64,000 nt of DNA from Phytoseiulus persimilis (GCA_037576195.1 CM075101.1:38812001-38876000); one strand, 5' to 3'. Shown: positions 14,202 through 26,588, counted from the stretch's first letter. The notes: generated by a model from the letters alone, not told the origin. Made by a program: numbers and translations.

Positions 14202-17200
14202 CCGCCATGCTTTTTCGTTCTCAGGCCCCGGCGATCGCTAAGATTTACACGTACGTCGCTGTACTGACAGGATAATTCTGTAGTGCCAAATTTATGATGC
14301 GTTAGCGCCTCTGAAGGGTCTCCGAGGAGGGGACTTACAACGGGCGGGGCAACATGAGTCAACGAGGAAAATAGAATGTCGGAGTTGTGACCAATGCCAG
14401 TGATAAGCTCGCGCACATCATCGATCTTGTCTCTTTCATTCGCTCGATCCCAAGCAGAATCCGTGGATCGAGCCTAACTCGATCAGAAACAATGCCGTTT
14501 CTTCTCGAGGGCTCCATGAGACGCAAGCTCAGTAAAACGGAGCAAAACATTCGGAAGTAGCCGCGAGTGCATTTGTCCGAGTCTGTTCCAGCTTGTTGTC
14601 TCTGTCTTGGATAGCCTGGTTGAACTGGTCGAGGAAAGTCGGTGGACAACTTGAGAGTAATGGCGCCTAGCAGGAGAACAAAGCAGCAACAATGACAACC
14701 CACCTGTTGACGACGTTCCTCCCGTTGTGGACAAGGTTGTGGGGACTGGGTACCGGAGAGTTAGCGGGGCTATGATGCGGCATACCTCTACTTTCACACG
14801 AGGACGCCCTAGACATCACTTGGCATCCGAGTGACGTTTGCGTCTTAGTAGTTTGCACACTTGAACAACTTTCCCAAACACTCGGTCAACAGGAATCACG
14901 TGCGAGCCGGCTTCAGATTGCAGAGCGACGCAATCCGTCGCGCCGACATGCGAACACTGCTTCATTGGCTCGGAGGAGAACCGTGCCCTTTCCCGCAAAG
15001 AGAGTTGGGTGAGGAAAACCTGGGAGAGTGAGAAGCTTGCCCCGGGCAGAACTTCACTCGCGAGTCCACGGCTTATGGACTAATGTATCGCTCGATGATC
15101 CACCTATAGAGATGAGTCGAGAGCTTCGCGGGACTTCAAGTCGAACTCGGGACTCCGCAACACTGATCGACACGGCCTGACAACTGGGTCCATGCCAGAG
15201 AAGGGTCTGGGTTTCGCCGGAATTCTTCTGGAAAGGCCCCCGAATATGTCCCAGCGGAGTCTCACCGCTGCTCGTTCGCATCGGTTTGATCGTGCCTCGG
15301 GCGAAACAGAGGGCAATCGCAAGGCTCTTTGTCTCTGTACCAGGGCCTCAGGCTCAACGACTCAGGTGGACGAGAGCGACCATGGATTGCAAAAGCTAAA
15401 TTCGCCCCGCCTCCGTTCCAGTGGAGTTTCGCTCGGCCATATGTGCCATTTTCCGCTTGCAAACTCTGCTCTGCGTGACCGAACAGAACGCATGGCTTAC
15501 GTACGATCTTCAAGAGAGACAGCAGACTTCGTGAAATAGGAACTCAACCTTGTGGCTCCCCGGACTAGTTCCACAGGAATTGTTTCCGAAGTGATTTATC
15601 GAGACAACCGACGATCCGTGCTGCAGTCCCGCTTCCTCGCTCGGTCTCAATTGATCTAGCTCTACCTGATGGATTCATCGGAATTCAGTTCGATTATTGA
15701 ATTCCAAACTTCGGGCTTGGAATGGCCCATTAGCAATCGGAATGATATCCAGGCCCCTGATAGACAACATGAAGTGGCGTTCGATTACATCGGATCCGGA
15801 GACGCAAAATTTAATCTGAGAATTCAGTTGCCAAGGATTTCCAGAAACTAGAGCTCGAGCGTGGTCAAAAAAAGCTTGGAGTTGTCAGAGAGATTGGCGG
15901 GATTACTATGATAAAGATAGCTGAGGAGCTGCTCCGGAAGACCGGGTCCTCCGGAGCGGAAACACGCTTCTTGATGTCGAGAACTCGCTCGCCCGACTCT
16001 CCTTATCTCTTATAGGATGTTAGTACAATCAGTGGTATCCAAGATCGATGCAAGCATCGAAGCACATTCTTCTTTCTCTGGGAATACCGAGCCTCACTCT
16101 CTGCGCACTCTGATCTTGAACTGGAGCCTCAAAATCCGTAAGGGCTGCGTTCACCAGTGTTAAGGATCCCGTACCATTCACGGTCTCCTCTTCTATTGTC
16201 TCAAACCTTGATCATGATAATGCGGAGAAAAATACAGAACTCTTTTCAATTACCTCCATCACGGAGTCGTGTCTTCAAAACAGAATTGTGGGCCGAATTA
16301 GATTCTCCCCGAGATACGGTCAGTCACGCACAGTGGACATTACACAATTTAACGTAAATTATCGCGACAACTATCTGTCAGATGGCGGTCGGGCACTAGG
16401 AGCTTTAATTCTCTGTTCATTCCCTAAGACAACGACTCCGCGTAGAGAAGATCGAGCCCGTGTCGTCTACGGACATGGAAGCATTCTTCGCTTGGTTGAG
16501 CAACGTTGACTGCATGATGCACGACCAAACCTGCAAGGCGGCCGGAACGACAGAAAAATTGCTTTTTGATATTGCTTGCCGATGGATTGGGCTTAGAGTG
16601 GTCTCATACGGCGGGTCCATCGATACGTTCCCACGTATGTAAAACCTCTCCTGGAAGAAGTGATGGATATTTCGCAGTTCATCACTTCTTATATCTGCTG
16701 TACGTCAAGTGGTCAATCGCGATGATTGTTGGCATGCTCTCGTTTCTCAAAGCGCTGCCTACATAGCTTACCACATCACACGGGCTCCCGCGTTTCCCAA
16801 GAAATATCTCCGAAGTCCCTCATGGCTGGATGCGCACATAGTATTCATGACGAAGCCGCGGATCGGGCTGGTGGGAGTCAACTTTGTCTCGTATCAGCCA
16901 AGGAAGACTCACTGCCGGTGACTTCACTGATTTCTGCGGATCGCTGTGCTTGCCCGACTGCAATCGCATGCATTCGATCGATGGCGATCGGATCTGCAGA
17001 GGCTACGAGGCTGTGAAGCTGTTGGCGATCCATTCGAGCTATACGGACACCGGATCGCAGCTCAGTCATCGTTAAATTATATTTCAAAGTGTGAGAGGTA
17101 ACGATGACTGACGAATAAATCGATGATATTGAGACATCTTCTGGATCACTCAACGCTGTGACCTGACGATGTTGTCTCTTGGACTCACGGACCGACGCGC

Positions 17201-19462
17201 GGATAGCGAACGCGTCGCTGTCAGACGGACACACCGTGCGAGCGACTGACAGATAGATGGACAGACACTGGAGCCGACTCCGATTCAATTCGTTGAAGGA
17301 ATCTGAGCCCCGATAACACTCCGACTTGCTTTTGTGCTTTGAGCGAAGCTCGAGAATGAGTTAGCGAGAAGGAAATCAAGCTGCTGCCTTTATCTCAGAG
17401 CTGCGGTAATCAGGGTCCATTGAACAAGTGAGACCACTCCTTGATACTCCTTGATTCGGTTGGACTCCATACTCGCTCCCAGTGGATGGAAAATCGGCGG
17501 CATTACGCGAATGCTGGAACAACACGAAGTTGAGGACCAAGTTTTAGATTCCGGAAGATGTTCGCTCATTGACCACCGAACTCCACTTGTTTTCGAGCTT
17601 AAGATCCCGGCGGCTCAGATGGCAATCCCACGTCGGCGGTGTAAGTATGACTGTCCCGATTCGCCCCTGACGGACTAAACGCAACGAGTCCGAGACAGGA
17701 CAGTAGGAACGGAGCTCATGGTGGCGACTTCGTATCCAGGATTCGGCTCAATGAATCATCTGTTCGTAGGGATCTCGTCGCACAGCGTTGGATCCGGTCC
17801 GACCACATATCCTGGCGGTCATGGTAATGGAATACTCGCATTTCGTGTAGCCACCACTGCCGTGGAATTTGTCGACTTCAGGAAATTTTTCCCTGTTGAA
17901 AACGACTGCTGGGAAGACCGATTTTGTAATCAGAGTTGGAAGCCTGGGCCGATTCCCGGAACGGCTGAAGGGGATGCAGACCACTGCCAGGGATGGGAAC
18001 CCACGTGCCACCACGTAGCCAGTGGAATATGTTAGAGACAATGACGTTCAGCTCGATGAAGATGGAAAAGTACGCGAAGGTAAAATGTCAGGATCACTGG
18101 GTGCCTTCATCGACAATCAATCAGCGGTGTAACGATCGAGTGCGTGTGATACCGGTGACAGTCGCTGAATGAAGCATAGTACAATTATCGGTTTGCCCAG
18201 CCACGTACACACGTGACGTCCCGATCGCTTTCCCATGAATCAAGGTGCGAACTGGAGCTTCCGCGCCGACGATGATCGCAAGTTTCTCCAGAACGCCACT
18301 CGTTCTTTTTGGGAATAGAATCTTCCGAAATCTTTGGGAAGACTTCCGAACACAAGGGCTGCAATCTGCCGACGAGATCAACACGAGGCTTCGATTTATA
18401 TCCATGAATACCACCCATACTCGAACGATCTTCCCTCACACCCCATGTCCCTCGCACGGATTTCCGGAGAGTCGTCGCGACTGAAACAATATCGGTCGCT
18501 CGATCGATATAGTGCGAATCGGTCCGAACGTGAGACGTATATAAGTAATGAAGTATCCCTCCCTCACATGTAGCTTCTTTATTGTGGCCCGGAAGGGAAG
18601 TCGGAAAATGATGACAAAGTCGAAACAACAAATGATCGCAACTCACCTCGGGATAATAGAATCTCGGTCACAATACGGTTCGTGTCGATCGAAAAAGCGC
18701 TCCGATTCTGGTCGAAGACTGAATTTCCCACGTGACCGTCTGAGATCTACTAGTCGTTACGATCAGCAGACCAACGATAGCTAACGATCAGGAATAACCG
18801 TGAAGATCAGAGCAACCGAACCAGTCGTAATAAACGTGAACGACTTTCTGAGCTTTAGCTTTTTAGGTTGTGAACTCCTCCTAAAAGCACCCGCATGCGT
18901 TGTTCGGAGCGTTTTTGATTCATACCATCATCAGCATCATGGGATGCTCTGCCTGTGAGCCACGACCACGACTCGGTTAACGTGAGGCGTTCCTGTCCGC
19001 TATCTACGCTGCTGGCGCTCATGTATGGTACTTCCATTGCTTCCCGACAAGGTTGGTTTGTTCGACGAATCATGATTCCGAGTTCACCGACAGAAGCGAC
19101 CCACCAACAAGTAGGAATTTTAGGTGATCACGACTCCGCTCTTGGAACATGACATCGAAAGTGGACATCACTCGAACGAACACTCCTCTTTCAGTCCGTC
19201 CGTTTCTGTGGACGATGCCCCGCTTATCAACGTCAGGCGAGTTTGTTTTCCTCTCAAAGATTCCGTCCCTTCTCATGTTGATATACGCGGGCAGCTGCAC
19301 GCGTAGAGCGTCGGTCCCGTGGTCTCGAATGAATCTTCCATTTTCGCACCTCACCGAGTGGCTGGGCGATCACTTCAACTAGTGGCGGTGATGACTGGGA
19401 AGACGAGGACATGTCATTTTGCGGTCTTTCCGTCGACAACGTTATTAACGTTCGCGTCGATA

Positions 19463-19490
19463 GGTGTGTGTTTGCGTGTGTGTGTGTGTG
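19463..19490. repeat. GT dinucleotide microsatellite
   Basis: An interrupted GT repeat of roughly ten units. Confidence 0.85.
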
Positions 19491-21689
19491 CATTTCATTA
19501 CTTCAACATCGCCAAAATCTGACAGCTCCGCGCGTTTTCGGTTGCAGCAAGAATCCGCTCGTCAGAATATCATAATTAAGAGGCGCATCACGTCTCACTT
19601 CGCATTTCTGGACGTTGATCTATTCTGGTTGACGTTCAATATCTTTCCAGAACCGAGTTTGTTGATGATTCTCGCAACAGTTATCAAATGATGACCGAAC
19701 TCTCTGCTAGTCGCGCGCCTTCACTGAAGCAGATAAAGGCTGATATTTTCAGCGAAACCGTCTATCCTCGAATGGACCCCAGATCCGCCTTTCCGGGTCA
19801 CCTTTTATGACCGTCCGTTCTACAGTCCTCCAACGGGTACCCGTGTGGAACAAGGCCCCTTCCGTCTGAGAGCACCATCTGATAGTTTGAATGGTAAGGG
19901 GAGATGTCTGTCTACGTTCTCAACCTCCGAGAAGGTGCCGGTCTATTCGAGAGTGCACTCCAACCGTTTTGGTGATTGGTTCCTCCCATGATACAGCTTG
20001 CTGAGTGGGTGATTTTTTGGGTTGGCATCCCAAGCTTCACTCACACATAACAGCAAGGATCCAGCGTTGTATTTATTTTATGCAACAAGCGTCTTTTGGC
20101 ATTATTCGTCTCATGAAGAACTCCTCGGGAGATGTGGATGGAGTGGCAGTATTGTAGAAGCAGTAGCGACAGCTTATAGCCTACCGTCGTATATGAGTCA
20201 CCGCTGTCTAGATTAGCCGCTCAGAATCGAACTACCAGAGAGTGAGATAAGGGATTCGATCGCGTCGAATGGATGTTCTTTCTCACTCTCTCGTTTGTCG
20301 CTTCTGTTCGTGTTTCTCCGTCCAGTATGCGTAGTAAGTTAACGACACTTTAATAACCCTACGAGATAGATCTAATCTCGGACTTCCGAAATCGCCACGG
20401 TGGTCCCAGCTCCGAAGATGTCGTGTACGTTAGGGGCGTGGCCTGAACACGACGCGTCCGAGTCACGTATCAGTAGCCATTTTACGGTGATCGGTCAAAC
20501 TGGACAACAAGCGTTGCCCATCTACGGCGGGCATCGCAAATGCTACGAACAGAGAGGAATAAAACAATGCTCACTTTTGAGCGATCGAGAGGCCGACCGG
20601 TCGGCCCGCCGCCCGCCCGCCTGCCTGCATGCCCGCCCGTCCGTTCACTGATCGGGACCTCGCATTTCGAACCGCAGAAGCGCTATGCGATCAACCACAC
20701 TCTGATCCACGAGTTGGATCAGAACGCGTCACACGTCGATCTTTCAAGAACATTGGCTGAAATCGCACGGAAACGCCCCGACAACCACAGATGGGACGAC
20801 AGAATTCGTGGAGAAAAAGAAGAGAATCCTGTACATCAACTTATGACCGTTTTTCCCCTGGTTGGGCGGATTCCGTGAATATCCCTCCAAGTCGTAATCG
20901 TTCACGCTGTTTCTCCTTCAGGTCGACGATTGCATGGGTCGAACGGAATCATCCGGAAAATGTCCGACTGCTTTCGACGAGAACGCTCCACGCTGGCTCG
21001 ATGAGGATTTGGCGGAAAGGGTTCGTTCGCATTTCAGTCAGCTTTCAAATTCACTCAATTAGGCCTGAAAGGCGCTTCCGAGGTACCTGGAGCCGTTCGA
21101 CGCGGAAGACCTATTCCGGCATCAGATCAAAGACTGCTGGCACCGAGGAATTGTCCGCCGGTCGATCCCCCACTTGAGACGAATTCTATGTGCTGCAGAT
21201 TACAGGACACGTCCAAAGTCAGATATCTCGCTGATGAGGACGGCCGGCGATCTGCAGTAATGCAAGTATCTACAAAGTCAGGTGCCTCCGAACACCAGCC
21301 CATTCGAGGAAAATACGCTCATTGCACCCGAAAATGAGCTTCAGAACTATTGATGGTCAGATGCTCTCTACGATCGCAGGAGCATTGAGCCTCACATTTT
21401 TCCTTGCCACTTGGAGTCGAACGCCAAAGAGCGTTCGGATTCGATGATCAAAACGAAAGCGGTCGGGGACAAGGATACAATGCTGCCTCCCGAGCAACGA
21501 TGAGAGCTCGTGGCGCAGATGTCAGGAGAGTCGAAACACGCGTTGAAAGACACGAGAAGCTTTCATTATCATACCTATGTTTCCGAAGCATGGAAGACTC
21601 TCCCGCGAGCGAATCAAAACAATTCCGGAGCCGTAATCTTTCAAGGGCTTAAGCTCGAGCTGACACCCATTCGCGGTTCCTCGTAACCT

Positions 21690-22790
21690 GTTCTGACGCA
21701 AAATTCTTCAGCTTCATTATTCCGGCATGAAAAATGGTCGTTACGCTGACTGATGAGGTGGATTCGCTTGGGTGGGTCGGTTGGCATACCTGAATACGAT
21801 TTACCAGAGTCAGATTGTCGAGCGGCCCCGAGTAATTGTACGATAACAGCGTATGATGATTGATGAACTTTTAATCCAAGAACATCGAACGCGCACCGGC
21901 GTCCGGCTCACATTTGGTAGAAAGATTCACCTCAGAAGTCTTGCTTGCCGGAACTTTGTGGCGTGTTGTGAGGACTAAGAGGTTCTGCACGACCTTCGAC
22001 GAAGCATGTTTCAGTCATGGAGATTAAAGACTCCGTCGGAAATATGAAAATTCAAGTCTCGAACTCCTTTTCCTGTAGAAGCACTTCATCCAACTCGGCA
22101 TCGAGGGAGATGAGTGCTATCGTAATGAGAGTCTCTATTGCTGATACTTGCCGAGCGAGCCGATACCCACGAATCGAGGTACTTGGATCGGAGGACTTTA
22201 TCTATCCCTCCCTCAAGTGATCGAGTCTGTCAGCTTCGCATCGCGTGGGGTCGTTGATGCTTCCTTCTACATCTCAAAACGTTCTCAATCGAGAAACGGA
22301 TCTTCAATATCCAAAGGCTCCGCCCAGCAAATACGCGGATCCAGCCAAACGCGATGGGTGTCGCGAAAGTCCAAGCCAAACCACGATTCAAAACCCTGCC
22401 CAGTGCTTTCCGTCCGGCGAGGCTGAGCGCCGCCTCCGTCTTAAAGGCATCCCAGTGGCACAATCATTTGTTTGGAAAGCCGAAACGAGAAGTAAAGCAT
22501 GCTCGGAGGAGTATATTTTTTCGTGTTTCTGTTCTAAAATCGAGCTCTCGTAAGTGTACAGATAGAGTACTAATGTTCCTTGGAAATTTTCATCGTCTCA
22601 GCCTGATATCTGCATTCACCAGCTCGCCTGCTGGGCCGTCGGTTGAAGATCGGCGGCCACCGATTCACAAGCAGTGATTGCGGTTTTCAGAGTGATTACA
22701 ACCTACCAAGCATCAGAACTTGGGATCCTCCATCAGGATATTTTCACAACGTAAGTTGGACTCTCAGTTCTTGTTCCAGTTTCTTGCGGA
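21690..22790. other. Spacer with weak plus-strand open frames
   Basis: No gene is supported. Two overlapping plus-strand frames, 22245-22553 and 22354-22677, both look faintly coding around 22300-22500. They cannot both be real and neither matches a family I know. The interval separates the decayed block from the coding-like stretch just upstream of SCO1. Confidence 0.4.
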
Positions 22791-22796
22791 CGTTCG

Positions 22797-23090
22797 TTGG
22801 GGACACTCCGAAGGGAGTACAATGTAGTACGTATCGCACGCGTGGGTCGGGACCTTCCGCGCACCTGGGCTCCATGCAGAGGGCAACGCGACTGGACGGA
22901 CACACTCACGTCGGCCAGGTTTTACCATGTGCGCAGCCTTTCATCACCGCTCGTGAGCAGCTCGACGGTTTCCGTTCTTGCTCCGCATATTCTGAAGGAC
23001 TGCGCGGTATCCTGCACCGAGTCACGGTTCTTCTGCTTCCGGAAATCGGAGGAATGGGACAGCTCCTGCGTGAACACCTTCGAGTCCTAG
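22797..23090 (+). CDS. Probable coding stretch (last exon?) of an unrecognised Cys-containing protein
   Basis: The last part of this frame, about 22850 to the TAG at 23088-23090, shows strong coding codon use: nearly every third position is G or C over the final 30 codons. The reading has five cysteines, four of them clustered near the C terminus (Cys-Ala-Val-Ser-Cys, then Phe-Phe-Cys-Phe, then Ser-Ser-Cys-Val). I do not recognise the protein. A small disulfide-bonded domain, for example PAN/apple-like, is conceivable but unproven. No ATG or clear acceptor fixes the 5' end, so upstream exons are likely if it is a gene. It ends 43 bp before the SCO1 start codon, which would leave almost no room for separate UTRs. 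It may be part of the old element to its left. Confidence 0.35.
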   Translation: MGTLRREYNVVRIARVGRDLPRTWAPCRGQRDWTDTLTSARFYHVRSLSSPLVSSSTVSVLAPHILKDCAVSCTESRFFCFRKSEEWDSSCVNTFES

Positions 23091-23133
23091 ATTTTGCTAA
23101 TTCGAGTTTTGGGTCCTGTTGCAGCGCTCAACG

Positions 23134-23910
23134 ATGGCTTTCTTCTTGAGATCGCTACAGCGGCCTATGACCAGCTTGAGCCGGGGCTTGCTCTTGTGTC
23201 AAAGGCCCATCACTCCGTACCGGTTCCTTTCGAGTAAACCGAAAGGCAAACCGTCTTATATGACTTGGCGGTCATTCACGATCACAGCCGCCTTGGGCGG
23301 CGTTCTGCTTGGGACCATGCTCTACGTCAAAGCGGAAAAACAACGCATGATTGATAAAGATCGTAAACGTGAACTCGGGAAAGCTAAAATCGGCGGGCAG
23401 TTCGACCTGACCGATATGTTCGGCGTTCGGAGAAACAGCGAGCACTTTAAGGGCAAGTGGTGCCTCGTTTACTTCGGGTTCACGCACTGCCCCGACATCT
23501 GTCCGGACGAGTTGGAAAAAATGGCGAAAGTCATCGACTTGTTGGAAGGCTCGGACAAAGTAGACTTACAAGCTCTTTTCATTTCTGTGGATCCCGAACG
23601 TGATACACCGGAGGCTATCAGACAGTACCTCTCTGAATTTCATCCGAAAATTTTGGGTCTCGTGGGGACACCAGAAGAGCTTAACAAAACCAGCAAAAGC
23701 TTCAGAGTTTATTTCAGTGCCGGGCCTCGGGATCACGAAGAAGACTACATAGTGGACCATACGGTGATTATGTACCTCATTGGACCTGATGGCGATTTCG
23801 TTGATTACTACGGTCAGACTCGTACAGCAAAGATGATTGCCGATGGCATAGAGTTTCAGAGTTTGAAATTAGAGAGGTCTAAGGCGAGCGTTTTAGGAAA
23901 CATCCTCTAG
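23134..23910 (+). CDS. SCO1: SCO1/SCO2-family cytochrome c oxidase copper chaperone
   Basis: Intronless, 258 residues. SCO proteins sit in the inner mitochondrial membrane and deliver copper to the CuA site of cytochrome oxidase subunit 2. The N terminus (residues 1-35) is Arg/Ser-rich without acids, fitting a mitochondrial presequence. Residues about 48-66 form one membrane span (TITAALGGVLLGTMLYV), followed by a charged linker. The thioredoxin-like domain runs from about 84. The copper-binding CPDIC motif has Cys119 and Cys123, and the third ligand, His209, lies in IVDHTVIMYL. FGFTHCPDICPDELEKM and the FISVDPERDTPE segment are family signatures. The length matches the family. I chose ATG 23134; the frame is open slightly upstream but has no earlier ATG. 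AATAAA at 24271 probably ends the transcript. SCO1 and SCO2 cannot be separated here, as many arthropods have a single copy. Confidence 0.95.
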   Translation: MAFFLRSLQRPMTSLSRGLLLCQRPITPYRFLSSKPKGKPSYMTWRSFTITAALGGVLLGTMLYVKAEKQRMIDKDRKRELGKAKIGGQFDLTDMFGVRRNSEHFKGKWCLVYFGFTHCPDICPDELEKMAKVIDLLEGSDKVDLQALFISVDPERDTPEAIRQYLSEFHPKILGLVGTPEELNKTSKSFRVYFSAGPRDHEEDYIVDHTVIMYLIGPDGDFVDYYGQTRTAKMIADGIEFQSLKLERSKASVLGNIL

Positions 23911-24454
23911 GAGTCGGTCATGATCTGCGAAAATTGGCGGTTCTGATAGATTCTAGGTTATACACGGTTCGAGTCACACTTTTGATTAACGATTCCACGA
24001 TTCGCGCCGTCCAAAATGGACCTGTTTCCCGGACCTGTTTGCCATCTCTCAGACGACACAATGCGCTATAGCATAGTTATGGGTTAGGAGCAACCCAACT
24101 CGGTGTCCCGACGAGTTTCAGTTGAGTCGATCAGAGAATACGTTTGTAGATACTTCCTGCCTGGCGAAAGTGATAGAAGCTCATCAAGTAACGCGCGGAG
24201 TAGACCAGCTGTTCAATAGTATGTCATTGATACTGTTCTAGGGCGGGCTGGACTTAGGAATTCTTTGCAGAATAAAACATGTATTTGTAATTTACTCGCC
24301 GTTGTTTTCGATCCGTCTCAATCATTATGTGTGGTGAAACTCATCATTGGTTCTGTCTCCACACCAGGCCCAGGCTCATCTGACGCTGCGCGGAAACATG
24401 ATCGAGATCTCAAGTATATGGGAATAACTTTCAGGCTCTAACGCCTTCCGCACC
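23911..24454. other. SCO1 3' UTR and SNAPC3 upstream region
   Basis: Noncoding. The first 360 bp are the likely SCO1 3' UTR up to AATAAA at 24271-24276. The remaining 180 bp must hold the SNAPC3 promoter and 5' UTR. I see no TATA box I would defend. Confidence 0.6.
24271..24276 (+). promoter_or_regulatory. Polyadenylation signal AATAAA (SCO1)
   Basis: Canonical hexamer 361 bp downstream of the SCO1 stop and before the next same-strand gene. Confidence 0.6.
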
Positions 24455-26224
24455 ATGGAACGACTCGCAGTTCCGGAAGCGATGGACTGCGGAGCCGGCT
24501 CCGTCGTCGACAAGCCAACGGCTCCAGCGGCGATGACAGAGTGCTGGTCGATGCCCATAAAAGTATCGGATTTCGTGGCGACGTTCGAAGGGAATCAATT
24601 TGCTGATGGATCTGCGCTTGTTTTTCGTAGAAAAGGGGTGAGTGTTCGAAAATCATTCGACTCCGAGAACTCTTTGGAACCCTCTGGGATGGGTATTTGA
24701 GGAAACCATCACGAAAAAATCTTGCGACTCCCAAGGAAATCGACCGACAAGCGACGCTCGAGAGATGGATGTGCTTGGATGAAGAGACCATGAACTCGTT
24801 GAAGCATACCATGGACACTAGAAACCTCCTCTGCGGAGACGAGGAAATAGACTCGAATGTTTTCCCCGACACGGAGGACTGGGCATCCTTGAATTATCGA
24901 AGAACGTGAGTGGATGTTCTTTAGTCCTCTAATCACCCGCCGATATCAGCGCAAAGTTCGGGCATCCCACCGCTCCTCAGGTCCTTCACCAAATGAGGAA
25001 TCGAATGGCTTCTTCTAGCGACGCCAGCGGGAATGTGCCGTGGCGGGCACAGGCTCTCAGGATAGTGCGAGTCGGCGCCTTCAAAGTGGATCTCACACTC
25101 CCGAAATTTCCGGAAGCCGGACCGAGCCGCAGTGGTGTCAGCGAGCCGAAACCTATCGAGGGCTTAGAAGCAGTTCTGATAGTCAGCTACTTGCTTCCTT
25201 CTACCTCGGGACCGTATCTGAAGAACATCATTGGTCAGTTCGCTTGTCTTGGTCAAACAACACTGAGCAGCTTGGTTCAAAGGTGAGCTCGGAACTCGAT
25301 TCCTCCGTGCAGATCACCATGGTAAGGGGAGGAGTCCCCTTGAGGAGATTGATGATGCATTTTTCCTATTCTTAAGGTTCAAATGTGACAATGATGAATG
25401 CCGTCCCGGAGATTTTTGCGAAGAGCCGTTTGCTCGGGATACAGTCAGACCGATGAAAGAAACTCTCCCGGGGTAAGGGAAGCATGTTATTCCCCGGATG
25501 TATAGACCTTTCTGAACATCTGTATTTTGGCTCATCCTGGACATCTACTCCTAGATTCGCCCTTTTGGTCGAGAATGTTCTCTACACAAACAATTGGGAC
25601 TATCCAAACGTTATTCAGGAATGGGCAGCTCTCAATAAAGTAGGGGAATACGAAGTCAGGAACATCGACAATGTCAAGTAAGCTTGGACTGTTCATTACC
25701 CCCGGTATTCGATGACTCTCGGATCAAGGAATATGCGCCCCTATCATCGATGCCTCCTATCGCAGGTTTTCTGAGACCACAGTCTGCCTTGGGAAACCAT
25801 ACGTCTACATCCACAACGGTGATTGCCAGCATCACGTCATTTTCAACGACTTGAGGATACATTCTGCGATGCGAGACGACACTGACGCGAATCATTATCC
25901 CATGTTGCTCGCGAGTTTCGTCCACAATTCTGTGAGTGTATACCGGCTCATCGTAACGAGCAACGATTTTTCGCCAAAAATTTTCGGAAGAAAAGAGCCC
26001 AGACTTCAGATTGAATAACAAGCAGCCTCTCCGTTCGTCAGGTTCGAACAATTTGCCAGCTCTGTGGTAAACGTGCAGCCAAGTGGGCAGTTAAGGACCA
26101 CCCAAAACTGCCGCATGATCCGTACTTCCTCTGCATCGGATGCAACCAGCACATAAACTATGCAGGAAACGTAAAGAAGTACGACTTCAAACTCTTTTCC
26201 TATCCAGATTGGGGTCTAATCTGA
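24455..26224 (+). CDS. SNAPC3: snRNA-activating protein complex subunit 3 (SNAP50)
   Basis: SNAPC3 is the core subunit of the complex that binds the proximal sequence element of snRNA promoters. Seven exons with consistent phases give about 417 residues: 24455-24637, 24736-24905, 24950-25282, 25377-25472, 25555-25677, 25766-25931, 26042-26224. The C-terminal half is diagnostic: a LGQTTLSSLVQR segment (family LGS-x-LSxL), LYTNNWDYPNVIQEW, GKPYVYIHNGDCQHHVIF (the conserved HxGDCEH block), then a zinc-binding pair CQLC and CIGC around LPHDPYF, ending KLFSYPDWGLI. The N-terminal exons are poorly conserved in this family, and the acceptor of exon 2 (24736) was chosen because it keeps the frame; treat it as provisional. 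AATAAA at 26452 probably ends the mRNA. The gene faces RABGGTB tail to tail. Confidence 0.88.
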
Positions 26225-26405
26225 ATCGGGAAAGGCTGCGTCGCAGTGTTTTCTGCAAAATGTGTATCAATATCGCTGTTCACAGGGATTGCATTCCATC
26301 CATATATGTCTATCGATTGGAATAATCGGGAGTAATGAAGTACCATTGATGCCTGGAATAGTACTCGGCAATTACGACAGCGGACTCCTTGTTCTTTGAC
26401 GTATA

Positions 26406-26411
26406 TTTATT
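26406..26411 (-). promoter_or_regulatory. Polyadenylation signal AATAAA (RABGGTB)
   Basis: Minus-strand AATAAA (plus TTTATT) about 180 bp beyond the RABGGTB stop. It lies inside the presumed SNAPC3 3' UTR, so the two convergent transcripts should overlap. Confidence 0.5.
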
Positions 26412-26451
26412 ATGGTTCAAGTGATCTATCGTTCAATTGCGTTGAAACATA

Positions 26452-26457
26452 AATAAA
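26452..26457 (+). promoter_or_regulatory. Polyadenylation signal AATAAA (SNAPC3)
   Basis: Plus-strand AATAAA about 230 bp beyond the SNAPC3 stop codon, 46 bp to the right of the opposing minus-strand signal. Confidence 0.6.
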
Positions 26458-26588
26458 CCAGCTGATCATGAACAGGAAGATGTTCCATGGCGTCAAACAA
26501 GCTCAACCACTCCGTGAGAAAAAGCTTTCACGTTTCAAACGACATTCTCTCTCATCGATGGCGCCTCCAATCACGACCACAGGTGAAT

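Larger units (their letters stand above)
13300..21690 (+). pseudogene. Large decayed plus-strand coding block, origin unresolved
   Basis: Separated plus-strand stretches read like protein (acidic, aromatic and aliphatic residues instead of the Arg/Ser-rich shadow composition) but are broken by stops and frame changes. Clearest are 13622-13850, 15669-15851, 16460-16640 continuing in the same frame at 16700-16920, then another frame at 16884-17075, 20022-20216, 20680-20810, and one frame from 20898 to 21683 holding internal stops at 21060, 21066, 21258, 21351 and 21501. All lie on the same strand in the same order, so I infer one large dead coding element. Length and strandedness would suit an old integrated RNA-virus-like gene or a pseudogene of a very large protein. 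I recognise no diagnostic motif and call no family. The edges are approximate, and part of the interval may be plain spacer. Confidence 0.4.

Noticed and set aside
13300..21690. Naming the decayed block as an endogenous viral polymerase
   Set aside because: Size and strand suit it, but I found no diagnostic polymerase motif I could stand behind, so the family is left open.
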